In this document: one piece after another, positions 33,501 through 45,500 of the stretch
Layout of the letters: each line of letters begins with the position of its first letter
Numbering within the stretch: the stretch's first letter is position 1
Assembly (NCBI RefSeq): GCF_005405925.1
Contig: NZ_BJHV01000001.1
Coordinates: 3,968,001 to 4,032,000, forward strand
Direction: 5' to 3'
DNA length: 64,000 nt
Source: Streptomyces antimycoticus
Lineage (GTDB): Bacteria; Actinomycetota; Actinomycetes; Streptomycetales; Streptomycetaceae
Position numbers and translations under genes: made by a program
Notes under the pieces: generated by a model
The model's input: only the letters and a program-made list of their open reading frames with translations
Told to the model about the DNA's origin: nothing
The model's database searches: none

Positions 33501-36500
33501 ACGCTGGCGAGCCGCTGGGCCAGCGAGGACTCGGCCGCGCCGCCACCGGCCGTACGGGCCGTCCGCCCGCCTTCGGCCTCCAGCGCGGTACGCACCTCGG
33601 GCAGCTCCAGCAGCAGCGGGCTCGGCCGGGAGGCGGTGAAGCCGGGGGCCAGCCGCTCCCAGTCGATGTCCGCGACGGTCACCGCCGTCTCGTCCAGGTC
33701 CAGCGCGCGCTGCAGCGCGGCGATGGCCAGGTCCGCCGCCATCGGCGGCACACCGGCGCGGCGCATGCGCTGCTCCAGCGCGTCGTCCGCGGCCATCCCG
33801 CCCTCGGCCCACGGGCCCCAGGCCACCGAAGTGGCGGGCAGTCCCTCGGCCCGGCGGCGCTCGGCGAGCGCGTCCAGGAAGGCGTTCGCGGCCGCGTAGT
33901 TGGCCTGACCGGCGGCGCCGAGCGAGCCCGCGAACGAGGAGAACAGGACGAAGGCCGTCAGGTCCAGGTCCCGCGTCAGCTCGTGCAGATTGGCGGCGGC
34001 CTCGGCCTTGGCGCGCAGAACGGAGGCGAAGCGCTCGGGGGTCAGCGACTCCAGTACGCCGTCGTCCAGCACCCCGGCCGCGTGCACCACCGCCGTCAGC
34101 GGCAGCTCGGCCGGAAGCCCGGCCACCAGCGCGGCCAGCGCCTCGCGGTCGGCGGCGTCGCAGGCCGCGACGGTCACCCGGGCGCCCGAGGCGGTGAGTT
34201 CGTCCCGCAGCTCGGCCGCGCCGGGGGCGTCGAGGCCACGGCGGCTGGTGAGCACCACGTGTTCGGCGCCCTTGTCGATCAGCCAGCGGGCCACCTGCGC
34301 GCCCAGCGCGCCCGTACCGCCGGTCACCAGGACCGAGCCCGCGCCCGGCCGCCAGTCGCGGCCGTGCCCAGTGTTGGCGGCCCGGGTCAGCCGGCGGCCG
34401 AAGACGCCGGAGGCGCGCACCGCCACCTGGTCCTCGCCCTGGCCACCGGCCAGCACGCCCGCCAGCCGCGACAGCGCCCGGTCGTCCACCGTCTCCGGCA
34501 GATCGACGAGACCGCCCCAGCGCTCGGCCAGTTCCAGGGCCGCGACCCGGCCCAGGCCCCAGACCCGGGCCTGCGACGGGTCCACCGGACCGTCCGCGCG
34601 GCCGGTCGAGACCGCGCCGCGCGTGGCGACCCACAGCGGCGCGTCCACGCCCAGATCGCCCAGCGCCTGCGCCAGGGCGGCCGTGCGGACCAGCCCGTCG
34701 GCGCCCTCGGCGCTTCCGGTGCCTTCGGTGCTTCCGGTGCTTCCGGTGCTTTCGGTGCTTTCGGCGAGGGACGGCAGCGCGAACACCCCGGCCGGCGGAG
34801 CGTCGGCGACCGCCTCGGCCAGCCGCTCGGCCATGCCCGTACGGTCCCCGACGGCCAGCTCGACCCGCTGGACCTCGGCGCCGCGTGCGGACAGCGTCCG
34901 TACGACACCCTCGGCCAGCGCGTCGTCCACCTCTTCAGCGGTGGTGACGACCAGCCAGCGGCCGGTCAGCGCCGCCTCGGCGCGGGCGGCCACCGGCTTC
35001 CAGGTCACCTGGTAGCGCCACGCGTCCACGGTGGACCGCTCGCCCTGGCGGCGCCGCCACGAGGACAGCACCGGCAGAACGGCGCCCAGCGAGGAGAGTG
35101 CGTCGGCGTCCTCGGACTGGAGCGTCGCGGCCAGCGCCTCCAAGTCCTCGCGCTCGACGGCCTCCCAGAACCGCGCGTCCACGGAATCCATGGCCGCGAC
35201 GGCCTCGCGGACCTCTTCCGGGTTCTCCACCCAGAAGCGCTGCCGCTGGAAGGCGTAGGTCGGCAGCTCGATAGCGCGGGCTCCCGTACCGGCGAAGAAC
35301 GCCGACCAGTCCAGGGCGAGCCCCCGGGTGTGCAGCGAGGCGAGGGCCGCCGTCAGCGCCCCCGGCTCGTTACGTCCCTTGCGGAGCGCCGAGACGAAGG
35401 CGGCGGCATCGCCGGAGACGCACTCCTGGGCCATGGCGGTGAGGACACCGTCCGGGCCCAACTCGACGTAGGTGGTGACGCCCTGGGCTTCCATCGTCCG
35501 GACGCCGTCGAGGAAGCGGACCGCTTCGCGGACGTGGCGCACCCAGAAGTCAGCGGTCGTGATCTCCTCGGCGGAGACGACGTTCCCGGTCAGGTTGGAC
35601 ACGATCGGAATGCGCGGGGCCTCGTACGACAGGCCCTCCGCAACCTCGCGGAACGCCTCCAGCATCCCGTCCATACGCGGGGAGTGGAACGCATGGCTCA
35701 CGGTGAGCCGCTTGGTCTTCCGACCCTGCGCCTCGAAACCGGCCGCGATCTGCAGCGCCTCGTCCTCGTCACCCGCGATGACCACCGATGTCGGCCCGTT
35801 GAGCGCGGCCATCGACACACGGTCGGTGAGAAGCGGTGTGACCTCGTCCTCCGACGCCTGGATGGCAATCATCGCGCCACCCGCCGGAAGCTCCTGCATC
35901 AACCGCCCACGCGCGGCCACCAGCTTCGCCGCATCCGCCAGCGACAACACACCCGCCACATGCGCGGCGGCCAGCTCACCGATCGAATGCCCCGAGAGGA
36001 AGTCGGGCCGCAGCCCCCACGCCTCCACCAGCCGGAACAACGCCACCTCGACCGCGAACAAAGCGGGCTGAGTGAAACCGGTCTGGTCCAGCGCCTCGGC
36101 GTCCTCGCCGAACAGCACCGTCTTCAACGGCCGTTCCAGATGCGCGTCCAGCTCATCGCAGACCGCGTCCAGCGCCTCCGCGAACACCGGATAGGCGTCG
36201 TACAGCTCACGCCCCATCCCCAGCCGCTGGCTGCCCTGCCCGGTGAACAGGAACGCCACCTTGCCACCCTCGGCCACCGTCCCCTGGACCAGTCCCGCGG
36301 CCGAGTCGCCGCGCGCCAGCGCCTCCAGGCCGGACAGCAGCCGGTCCCGGTCCTCGCCGACGACGACCGCGCGCCGCTCCAGCGCCGCCCGGCCCGTCGC
36401 CAGCGCGTAGCCGACGTCGGTGGTGTCCAGGTCGGGGTGGGTGCCGAGGTGGGCGAGGAGCCGTTCGGCCTGGCCGCGCAGGGCGGCCTCGGACTTGCCC

Positions 36501-39500
36501 GAGAGCACCCAGGGCACCGTCGGCAGCTCCGCCACCGGAGCGGTCGCGGGGATCTCCTCGGGGGCCGGGGGCTGCTCGATGATCGTGTGCGCGTTCGTGC
36601 CACTCACGCCGAACGACGAGATGGCCGCCCGGCGCGGCCGGCCGAGCTCCGGCCACGGCCGGGCCTCGGTCAGCAGCTCGAGGTCGCCCGCCGACCAGTC
36701 CACATGCGGGGTGGGCTCGTCGATGTGCAGCGTCTGCGGGAGCACTCCGTGCCGCATCGCCATGATCATCTTGATGATGCCCGCGACACCCGCGGCGGCC
36801 TGGGTGTGGCCGATGTTGGACTTCAGCGAGCCGAGCCACAGCGGCTGCCCCTCCGGCCGGCTGCGACCGTAGGTGGCGAGCAGGGCCTGGGCCTCGATCG
36901 GGTCGCCCAGCGTCGTGCCCGTGCCGTGCGCCTCCACCACATCGACTTCGGCGGTGGTGAGCCGGGCGCTGGTCAGCGCGTCGCGGATGACGCGCTGCTG
37001 GGACGGGCCGTTGGGCGCCGTCAGACCGTTGGACGCGCCGTCCTGGTTGATGGCGGAGCCCCGCACGATCGCCAGGACGCGGTGGCCGTTGCGCCGCGCG
37101 TCCGAGAGCCGCTCGACGAGCAGCATGCCCGCCCCCTCGGCCCAGCCGGTGCCGTCCGCCGACGCCGCGAAGGACTTGCAGCGGCCGTCGGTGGACAGGC
37201 CCTGCTGGCGGCTGAAGTCGATGAACGTGTCCGGGGTGGCCATGACGGTCACACCACCGGCCAGCGCCAGCGAACACTCGCCGTTGCGCAGTGCCTGCGC
37301 GGCCAGGTGCAGCGCCACCAGCGACGACGAGCACGCCGTGTCGATGGTGACCGCCGGGCCTTCGAGCCCGAAGGTGTACGCCACCCGGCCCGAGGCGATG
37401 GAGCCCGCGCCGCCCGTGCCGAGGTAGCCCTCCAGCCCCTCGGGGACGGCGGTCAGCCGGGTCAGATAGTCGTGGTACATGACGCCCGCGAAGACACCGG
37501 TCTTGCTGCCGCGTACGGCCGCCGGGTCGATGCCCGCGCGCTCGAACGCCTCCCACGACGTCTCCAGCAGCAGCCGCTGCTGCGGATCCATCGCCATGGC
37601 CTCGCGCGGGTTGATCCCGAAGAAGTCCGGGTCGAAGTCGGCGGCGTCGTGCAGGAAGCCGCCCTCGCGGGTGTAGCTGGTGCCCACCTGGTCGGGGTCG
37701 TCGCTGTAGAGCGCGTCGAGGTCCCAGCCACGGTCGACGGGGAAGTCGGAGATGGCGTCGGTGGCGCCGATGACGAGCTGCCACAGCTCCTCGGGGGTGG
37801 TGACCCCGCCCGGGTAACGGCAGCTCATCCCGACGATGGCGATCGGCTCGTCCTCGGTGACGGCCGTCACCGGGACCGGGGTGTGAACCTCCGCCGACTC
37901 CTCGCCCACCAGCTCGGTCCGCAGATGACGGGCCAGGACCTGCGGGTCCGGATAGTCGAAGATGAGCGTCGCGGGCAGCCGCAGCCCGGTGACCGCGTTG
38001 AGCTGGTTGCGCAGCTCAACGGCGGTCAGCGAGTCGAATCCCAGATCCTTGAACGCCCGCCCGGAGCCGATGGTTTCCGCACCCGCGTAGCCGAGTACGG
38101 TCGCCACCTGCGCACGGACCAGGTCCAGCAGCAGCCGCTCCTGCTCCGCCGTGCTCAGCCCGGCGAGCCGCCCGGCCAGGCCGGACTCGCCGCCCGCCGC
38201 GACCGCGTCCACCGCGCGCCGCGCCGGGACCCGCACCAGGCCACGCAGCAGCGGCGAGATGGCGGGCTGGTTGCGCAGCGCCGCGAGGTCCAGGCGCATC
38301 GGCACCAGCGAGGCCTCGTCGACGGTCAGCGCGGCGTCGAAGAGCCGCAGCCCCTCCGCCACCGGCAGCGGGGGCACTCCGGCCCGCCGCATCCGGGTGA
38401 TGTCGGCCTCGTCCAGAGTGTCGCCCATACCGGCCCCGGCCCACAGGCCCCACGCCAGCGCGGTGGCCGGCAGGCCCTGGGCGGCGCGGTGCTGGGCGAG
38501 GGCGTCCAGGAAGACGTTGGCGGCCGCGTAGTTGCCCTGGCCGGGGCCGCCGAACACACCGGCGGCCGAGGAGAACAGTACGAACGCCGAGAGGTCCTGG
38601 TCGCGGGTCAGCTCGTGCAGGTTCCAGGCCGCGTCCACCTTCGGGCGCATGACGTGGTCGATGCGCTCGGGGGTGAGGGAGCCGATCACACCGTCGTCCA
38701 GCACACCGGCCGTGTGCACGACGGCCGTCAGCGGATGCTCGGCGGGGATGTCGCCGAGGGTCGCGGCGAGCGCGTCCCGGTCCGCCACATCGCAGGCGGC
38801 CCACGCCACCTCGGCACCCAACTCGGTTAGCTCCGCACCGAGTTCGGCAGCACCTGGCGCCTGGTCGCCGCGACGGCTCACCAGCAGGAGCTGCCGTACG
38901 CCACGCTCCGCCACCAGGTGGCGGGCGAACAGGCCGCCCAGCGAACCGGAGGCGCCGGTGACCAGCACCGTGCCGTCCGGGTTCCACTCCGGGGCCTCGC
39001 TGTCGGCCGCCGAGGCGGCGCGGGCCAGGCGTGGCGTCTTGAGGACGCCCTGGCGCACCGCGACCTCGGGCTCGCCGCTTGCGAGCACGGCGGACAGTGC
39101 GGGCAGTGCGGTCTGCGAGTCGTCGTGGCCGTCGAGGTCGATGAGGAGGAGCCTGTCCGGGTTCTCGGACTGCGCCGAACGCACCAGACCGCGGACGGCG
39201 GCGCCTGCCGGATCCGTCACCGGCTCACCGGGCTCTGTGGCCACGGTCCCCGAGGTCAGCAGGACCAGGCGTGAGTCCGTGAAGCGGTCGTCGGCCAGCC
39301 AGGACTGGAGCAGGTGGAGGGCTTGGGGGGTGGCGCGGTGTGCGGCTTGGGTGGGGGTTTCCCCCATCCCGCCCCTTCCCGCAGCATCGATATGCGGCTC
39401 CGCCGCGTGGCAGGGCTCCGCCCTGGACCCCGGTCCTCGAACGCGGGACGGGCTTGATGCGCCAGGTTCACCACGACCTGGTCCGGCAGTGCCGTTCCGG

Positions 39501-42500
39501 CATCGATGGCCTCGCCCAGCGCGGCCAGGTCCGGGTAGGTGGTGAGGCCCAGGGTGTCCGTGCCCAGCGCCGCCCAGCGGCCGTCGGTCGCAACGTCCGC
39601 CCCGGAGGCGTCCACCATCCCGGCCGTCGTCCACTCCACGCGGTACAGCGACTCGTGGTACGCCGTTCGCGCGCTCTGCAACTGCTCGGCCGAGACCGGG
39701 CGCAGCACCAGCGAGTCCACGGCCGCGACCGGCGCGCCCGCGGCGTCCGCGATCTCCAGCCGGACGCCGTCGCCGCCCACGGCGGCCATCCGCGCCCGCA
39801 GCGTGGCCGCGCCGCTCGCGTACAGCGACACCCCGGTCCAGGCGAACGGGAGCCGCCCCTCGGTCTCGGTGCCGCCGAGCCCGGCCAGGCCGAGCGCGTG
39901 CAGCGCGGCGTCCAGCAGCGCCGGGTGCAGCCCGAACGCGGCGGCCTCCTCGGCCGTGTCCTCGTCCAGCGCCACCTCGGCGAACACCTCGCCACCGCGC
40001 CGCCATGCCTTGCGCAGCCCCTGGAACGCGGGGCCGTACGCGAAACCGACGTCCCGCAGCTCGGCGTAACGGTCGCCGACCTCCACCTCGGCGGCGTCCG
40101 CCGGAGGCCATGCGGTCAGCTCGAACGACGCCTCCGGCGCACCGTCGGACGCCAGGACACCGGACGCATGCCGGGTCCACGGCTCCTCGGCCGACAGATG
40201 TTCGGCACGGGAGTGCAGCTCCAGCGGGCGGCGGCCGGTGTCATCGGCCGCGCCGACCCACAGCCGTAGCTGAACGCCGCCGTCCTCGGTCAGGACCAGC
40301 GGCGCTTCGAGGGTCAGCTCCTCCAGCACCTCGCAGCCGACCTGGTCACCGGCCCGGACCGCCAGCTCCACAAACGCGGTGCCCGGCAGCAGCACGGTGT
40401 CCAAGATCGTGTGATCGGCCAGCCACGGGTGCGTGGACAGCGCCAGCCGCCCGGTGAACAACATCCCATCAGCGCTGGGCAGTTCGGCGCTGGCGCCGAG
40501 CAGCGGATGCTCGGCCTCGCCCAGACCGACCGCGGCCACGTCACCGAGGAACAGCGAGGAGACCTTCGGCCAGTAGCGCTGCCGCTGGAAGGCGTACGTG
40601 GGCAGCTCGGCCAGCTCGTCCGGCGCCAGTCGGGTGGCGCCGGTCCCGGCGTAGAAGGCCGCCCAGTCCACGGCCACACCGCGCACATGCGCCCGTGCCA
40701 CGGCCGTCGTCAGCGCCTCGGCCTCGGGACGGTCCTTGCGCAGCACGGAGACGAACGCGGCGCCCGACTCGGCGTCGGTCACACACTCCTGCGCCATCGC
40801 GGTCAGGACACCGTCGGGGCCCAGCTCGATGAACGTGGTGACGTTGCGCGCTTCCAACGTCCGCACACCGTCGAGGAAGCGGACCGCCTCGCGGACGTGG
40901 CGCACCCAGAAGTCGGGAGTCGTGATCTCCTCGGCGGAGACCAGCTCGCCCGTCAGGTTGGAGACGATCGGAATGCGCGGGGCCTCGTACGACAGCCCCT
41001 CCGCAACCTCACGGAACGCCTCCAACATGCCGTCCATACGCGGCGAGTGGAACGCGTGGCTCACGGTGAGCCGCTTGGTCTTCCGTCCCTGCGCCTCAAA
41101 GCCCGCCGCAATCGCGACAGCCTCGTCCTCATCACCCGCGATGACCACCGACGTCGGCCCATTGAGCGCGGCAACGCTGACCCGCTCGGTCAGCAGCGGC
41201 AGCAGCTCGTCCTCCGACGCCTGCACCGCGATCATCGCGCCACCCGCCGGAAGCGCCTGCATCAACCGCCCACGCGCGGCCACCAACTTCGCCGCATCCG
41301 CCAGCGACAACACACCCGCCACATGCGCGGCGGCCAACTCACCAATCGAATGCCCCGAGAGGAAGTCGGGCCGCAGCCCCCACGCCTCCACCAACCGGAA
41401 CAACGCCACCTCAACCGCGAACAACGCGGGCTGAGTGAACCCCGTCTGATCCAGCGCCTCCGCGTCCTCCCCGAACAGCACCGGCTTCAACGGCCGTTCC
41501 AGATGCGCGTCCAGCTCATCGCAGACCGCGTCCAGCGCCTCCGCGAACACCGGGTAGGCGTAGTACAGCTCACGCCCCATGCCGAGCCGCTGACTCCCCT
41601 GCCCCGTGAACAGGAACGCCACGCGGCCGCCGGCCACCGAACCCTGGACGAGCCCGGCCGCCGTACGCCCCTCGGCGAGCGCCTCCAGGCCGGACAGCAG
41701 CCCGTCCCGGTCCTCGGCGACCAGCGCGGCGCGCTCCTCGAACGCCGAGCGGCCCACGGCGAGGGCGTAGCCGAGGTCGGCCGTCCGCAGCTCGGTCCGC
41801 TCGGTCAGGTGGCTGTGCAGCTGCTGGGCCTGCTCGCGCAGCCCCTCCTCCGTCCGGGCCGAGAGCAGCACCGGCAGGGCCGCCCCGCCCTCATCGGCGG
41901 ACTCAACGGTCTCAACAACGTCAGCCGCCGGGGCCTCTTCCACCACGGCGTGGGCATTGGTGCCGCTGAAGCCGAAGGAGGAGATGCCCGCGCGGCGCGG
42001 ATGGCCGGTCTCCGGCCACTCCACCTGCTCCGTCAGCAGGCTGATGTCGCCTGCCGACCAGTCGACATGCGGGGTGGGCTCGTCCACGTGCAGCGTCCGC
42101 GGCAGCACCCCGTGCCGCATGGCGAGGACCATCTTCATCACACCGGCGACACCGGCCGCGGCCTGCGTGTGGCCGATGTTGGACTTGATGGAGCCGAGCA
42201 GCAGCGGCTGCCCCTCCGCCCGGTCCTGCCCGTACGTGGCGAGCAGCGCCTGCGCCTCGATCGGGTCGCCCAGCCGGGTGCCCGTGCCATGGGCCTCGAC
42301 CGCGTCCACCTCGGACGGGGCCAGCCCGGCACCGGCGAGCGCCTGGCGGATGACGCGCTGCTGCGACGGCCCGTTCGGCGCCGTCAGACCATTGGACGCA
42401 CCGTCCTGGTTGACGGCCGTGCCGCGTACGAGCGCGAGCACCGGATGGCCATTGCGGCGCGCGTCCGAGAGCCGCTCGACGAGCAGCATGCCGACGCCCT

Positions 42501-45500
42501 CGCCCCAGCCGGTGCCGTCCGCACCGGCCGCGAACGCCTTGATCCGGCCGTCCTCGGCGAGCCCGCGCTGACGGCTGAAGTCCACGAACACACCGGGCGT
42601 CGACATCACGGTCACACCGCCCGCGAGCGCGATCGAGCACTCGCCGCCGCGCAGCGCCTGGATCGCCGAGTGGAGGGCGACCAGCGAGGAGGAGCAGGCG
42701 GTGTCGATGGTGACCGCCGGGCCTTCGAGACCGAAGGTGTAGGCGAGCCGGCCCGAGATCACGCTGGCCGCGTTGCCCGTGCCCATGTGGCCTTCGAGGC
42801 CCTGCGAGTCGCCCAGCAGCAGGGAGAGGTAGTCCTGGCCGTTGGTGCCGACGAAGACACCGGCGGTGGAGCCGCGCAGCGTCGCCGGGTCGATCCCGGC
42901 CCGCTCGAACGCCTCCCAGGAGGTCTCCAGCAGCAGCCGCTGCTGCGGGTCCATGGCCAGGGCCTCGCGCGGCGAGATGCCGAAGAACGCCGGGTCGAAG
43001 TCGGCCGCGTCACTCAGGAAGCCGCCCTCGCGGGCGTACGAGGTGCCCTCGACGTCCGGGTCCGGGTTGTAGAGCGTCCGGAGGTCCCAGCCTCGGTCGG
43101 CGGGCATGTCCACGATGGCGTCCGTGCCGGACACCAGCAGTTGCCACAGCTCCTCGGGGGTGCGGACACCGCCCGGGAAGCGGCAGCTCATCGCGACGAT
43201 CGCGATCGGATCGTCGTCGGCCGCCACGCCCGCCACCGGTGACGCGCCGCCCGTGACCGCCACCTGTCCGCCGAGCAGTTCGGCGAAGAGGTGGTCGGCG
43301 AGGGCGAGCGGCGTCGGGTAGTCGTAGATGAGGGTGGCGGGGAGCCGCAGATCGGTGGCGGCGCCCAGGCCGTTGCGCAGTTCGACGGCGGTGAGGGAGT
43401 CGAAGCCGATCTCCCGGAAGGCCCGTTCGGCGCTGATGTCGGACACATCGGCGTGGCCGAGGACCTCCGCCACATGGGTCCGTACGAGATCCAGCAGCGC
43501 CCGGTGGCGCTCCGCCTCGGGCAGGCCGAGGAGCCGGCGCGCGAGCGCGGAGGCCGTCTCGACGGGCGCGGCCTCGCCGGTCGCGGTGGCGGTGCCGCGC
43601 GTGGCGGCCTGGCGCACCTCGGGCAGGTCGGCCAGCAGGGGGCTGGGGCGGCCCGCGGTGAAGCCGGGGGCGAACCGGTCCCAGTCGACATCCGCCACGG
43701 TCACGGCCGCGTCGCCCAGGTCGAGGGCGCGCTGCAGGGCGTCGATCGCGAGATCGGCGTCCATGGGCGGCATCCCGGCGCGGCGCATGCGCTGCTCCAG
43801 CGCCTCGTCGGCGGCCATACCGCCCGCGGCCCACGGGCCCCAGGCGATCGAGGTGGCGGGCAAGCCCTCGACGCGCCGCCGCTGGGCGAGCGCGTCCAGG
43901 AAGGCGTTCGCGGCGGCGTAGTTGGCCTGGCCCGCGGCGCCGACGGTGCCGCTGGTCGAGGAGAAGAGCACGAACGCGGACAGGTCCAGCTCGCGCGTCA
44001 GCTCGTCCAGCGCGAGTGCGGCGTCGGCCTTCGCACGCAGGACGGAGGCGAAGCGCTCGGGGGTCAGCGACTCCAGAATGCCGTCGTCCAGCACTCCGGC
44101 CGCGTGCACCACGGCCGTCAGCGGCAGCTCGGCGGGGAGGCCGTCCAGCAGCCCGGCCAGGGCCTCCCGGTCGGCCACGTCGCAGGCGGCGACGGTGATC
44201 CGGGCGCCGGAGGCGGCGAGTTCATCGCGCAGCTCGGCCGCGCCCGGAGCGTCGAGGCCCCGGCGGCTGGTGAGCACCACGTGTTCGGCGCCCTTGTCGA
44301 TCAGCCAACGGGCCACCTGGCCGCCCAGCGCGCCCGTACCGCCCGTCACCAGCACCGTGCCGCGAGCGCTCCAGCCCTCGGCCTCCGCCACCTGCCGTGC
44401 GGTCGCCCGCGCCAGCCGGCGGCCGAACACCCCGGAGGCGCGGACGGCGATCTGGTCCTCGTCCCCGGCCCCGGCGAGCACCACCGCGAGCCGCGACAGC
44501 ACCCGGTCGGTCATGGTCTCGGGGAGGTCGATGAGACCGCCCCAGCGGTCGGGCAGCTCCAGCGCCGCCACCCGGCCAAGCCCCCACACCTGGGCGCGGG
44601 CCGGGTCCACCAGCTCGCCCTGACGCCCCGTCGAGACGGCGCCCCGGGTGGCACACCACAGCGGCGCGTCGATCGCGGCGTCGCCCATGGCCTGCACGAG
44701 GGCGGCCGTGGGCAGCAGCGCGTCTGTGTCCCCGGTGGCCAGCAGCGAGAGAACACCGGCCACGACGCCACCATCGGCCGCCGTACGCAGCCGCTCGGCG
44801 ATACCCGCCCGGTCCTCGGCGGCCAGGTCGAGCCGCCGCACCTCGGCGCCCCGCTCGGTCAGCGTACGGACGACACCGTCCGTCCACGTGGCGGCGGCGC
44901 TGTCCTCGGCCGGGGCGGCGACGAGCCACACCCCGGACAGCCGGGCGGCGGAGCCCAGCGACAGCGGCTTCCACGCCACCTGGTACCGCCAGCCGTCGAC
45001 ACCGGCGGCGGCCAGGCTCGCCACCGGCTCCTCGGGCCAGTAGCGACGGTGCTGGAAGGCGTACGTCGGCAGGTCGACGCGGTGGGTGCGGGTCCCGGCG
45101 AAGTACGCGGCCCAGTCCGGCGCCACGCCCCGCACATACGCCCGGGCGACGGCGGTGGTCAGCGCCTCGGCCTCGGGACGGTCCTTGCGCAGCGCGGAGA
45201 CGAACGCGGCGTTGCCACCGGTCACACACTCCTGCGCCATCGCCGTCAGGACGCCATCGGGGCCCAGCTCCACGAGGGTCGTGACGCCTTGGGCTTCCAA
45301 CGTCCGTATACCGTCGAGGAAGCGGACGGCCTCGCGGACGTGGCGCACCCAGAAGTCAGCGGTCGTGATCTCCTCGGCGGAGACCAGCTCGCCCGTCAGG
45401 TTGGAGACGATCGGAATGCGCGGGGCCTCGTACGTCAGCCCCTCCGCCACCTCGCGGAACGCGTCCAGCATGCCGTCCATACGCGGCGAGTGGAAGGCGT

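Larger units (their letters stand above)
37910..43220 (-). other. Module 3.3: KS-AT(malonyl)-DH-KR-ACP with embedded repeat and frame break
   Basis: KS has DTACSSS. AT has GHSIGE and HAFH. DH has [17 protein letters not shown] and HPALLD. The KR structural part is interrupted at 39,358-39,458 by a hairpin repeat, where the frame changes. The catalytic KR resumes with [23 protein letters not shown] and GQGNYAAAN (B-type). ACP has [13 protein letters not shown] near 38,030. The DH and KR-ACP parts closely resemble module 5.2. Expected product is an alkene if the protein is made intact. Confidence 0.85.
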
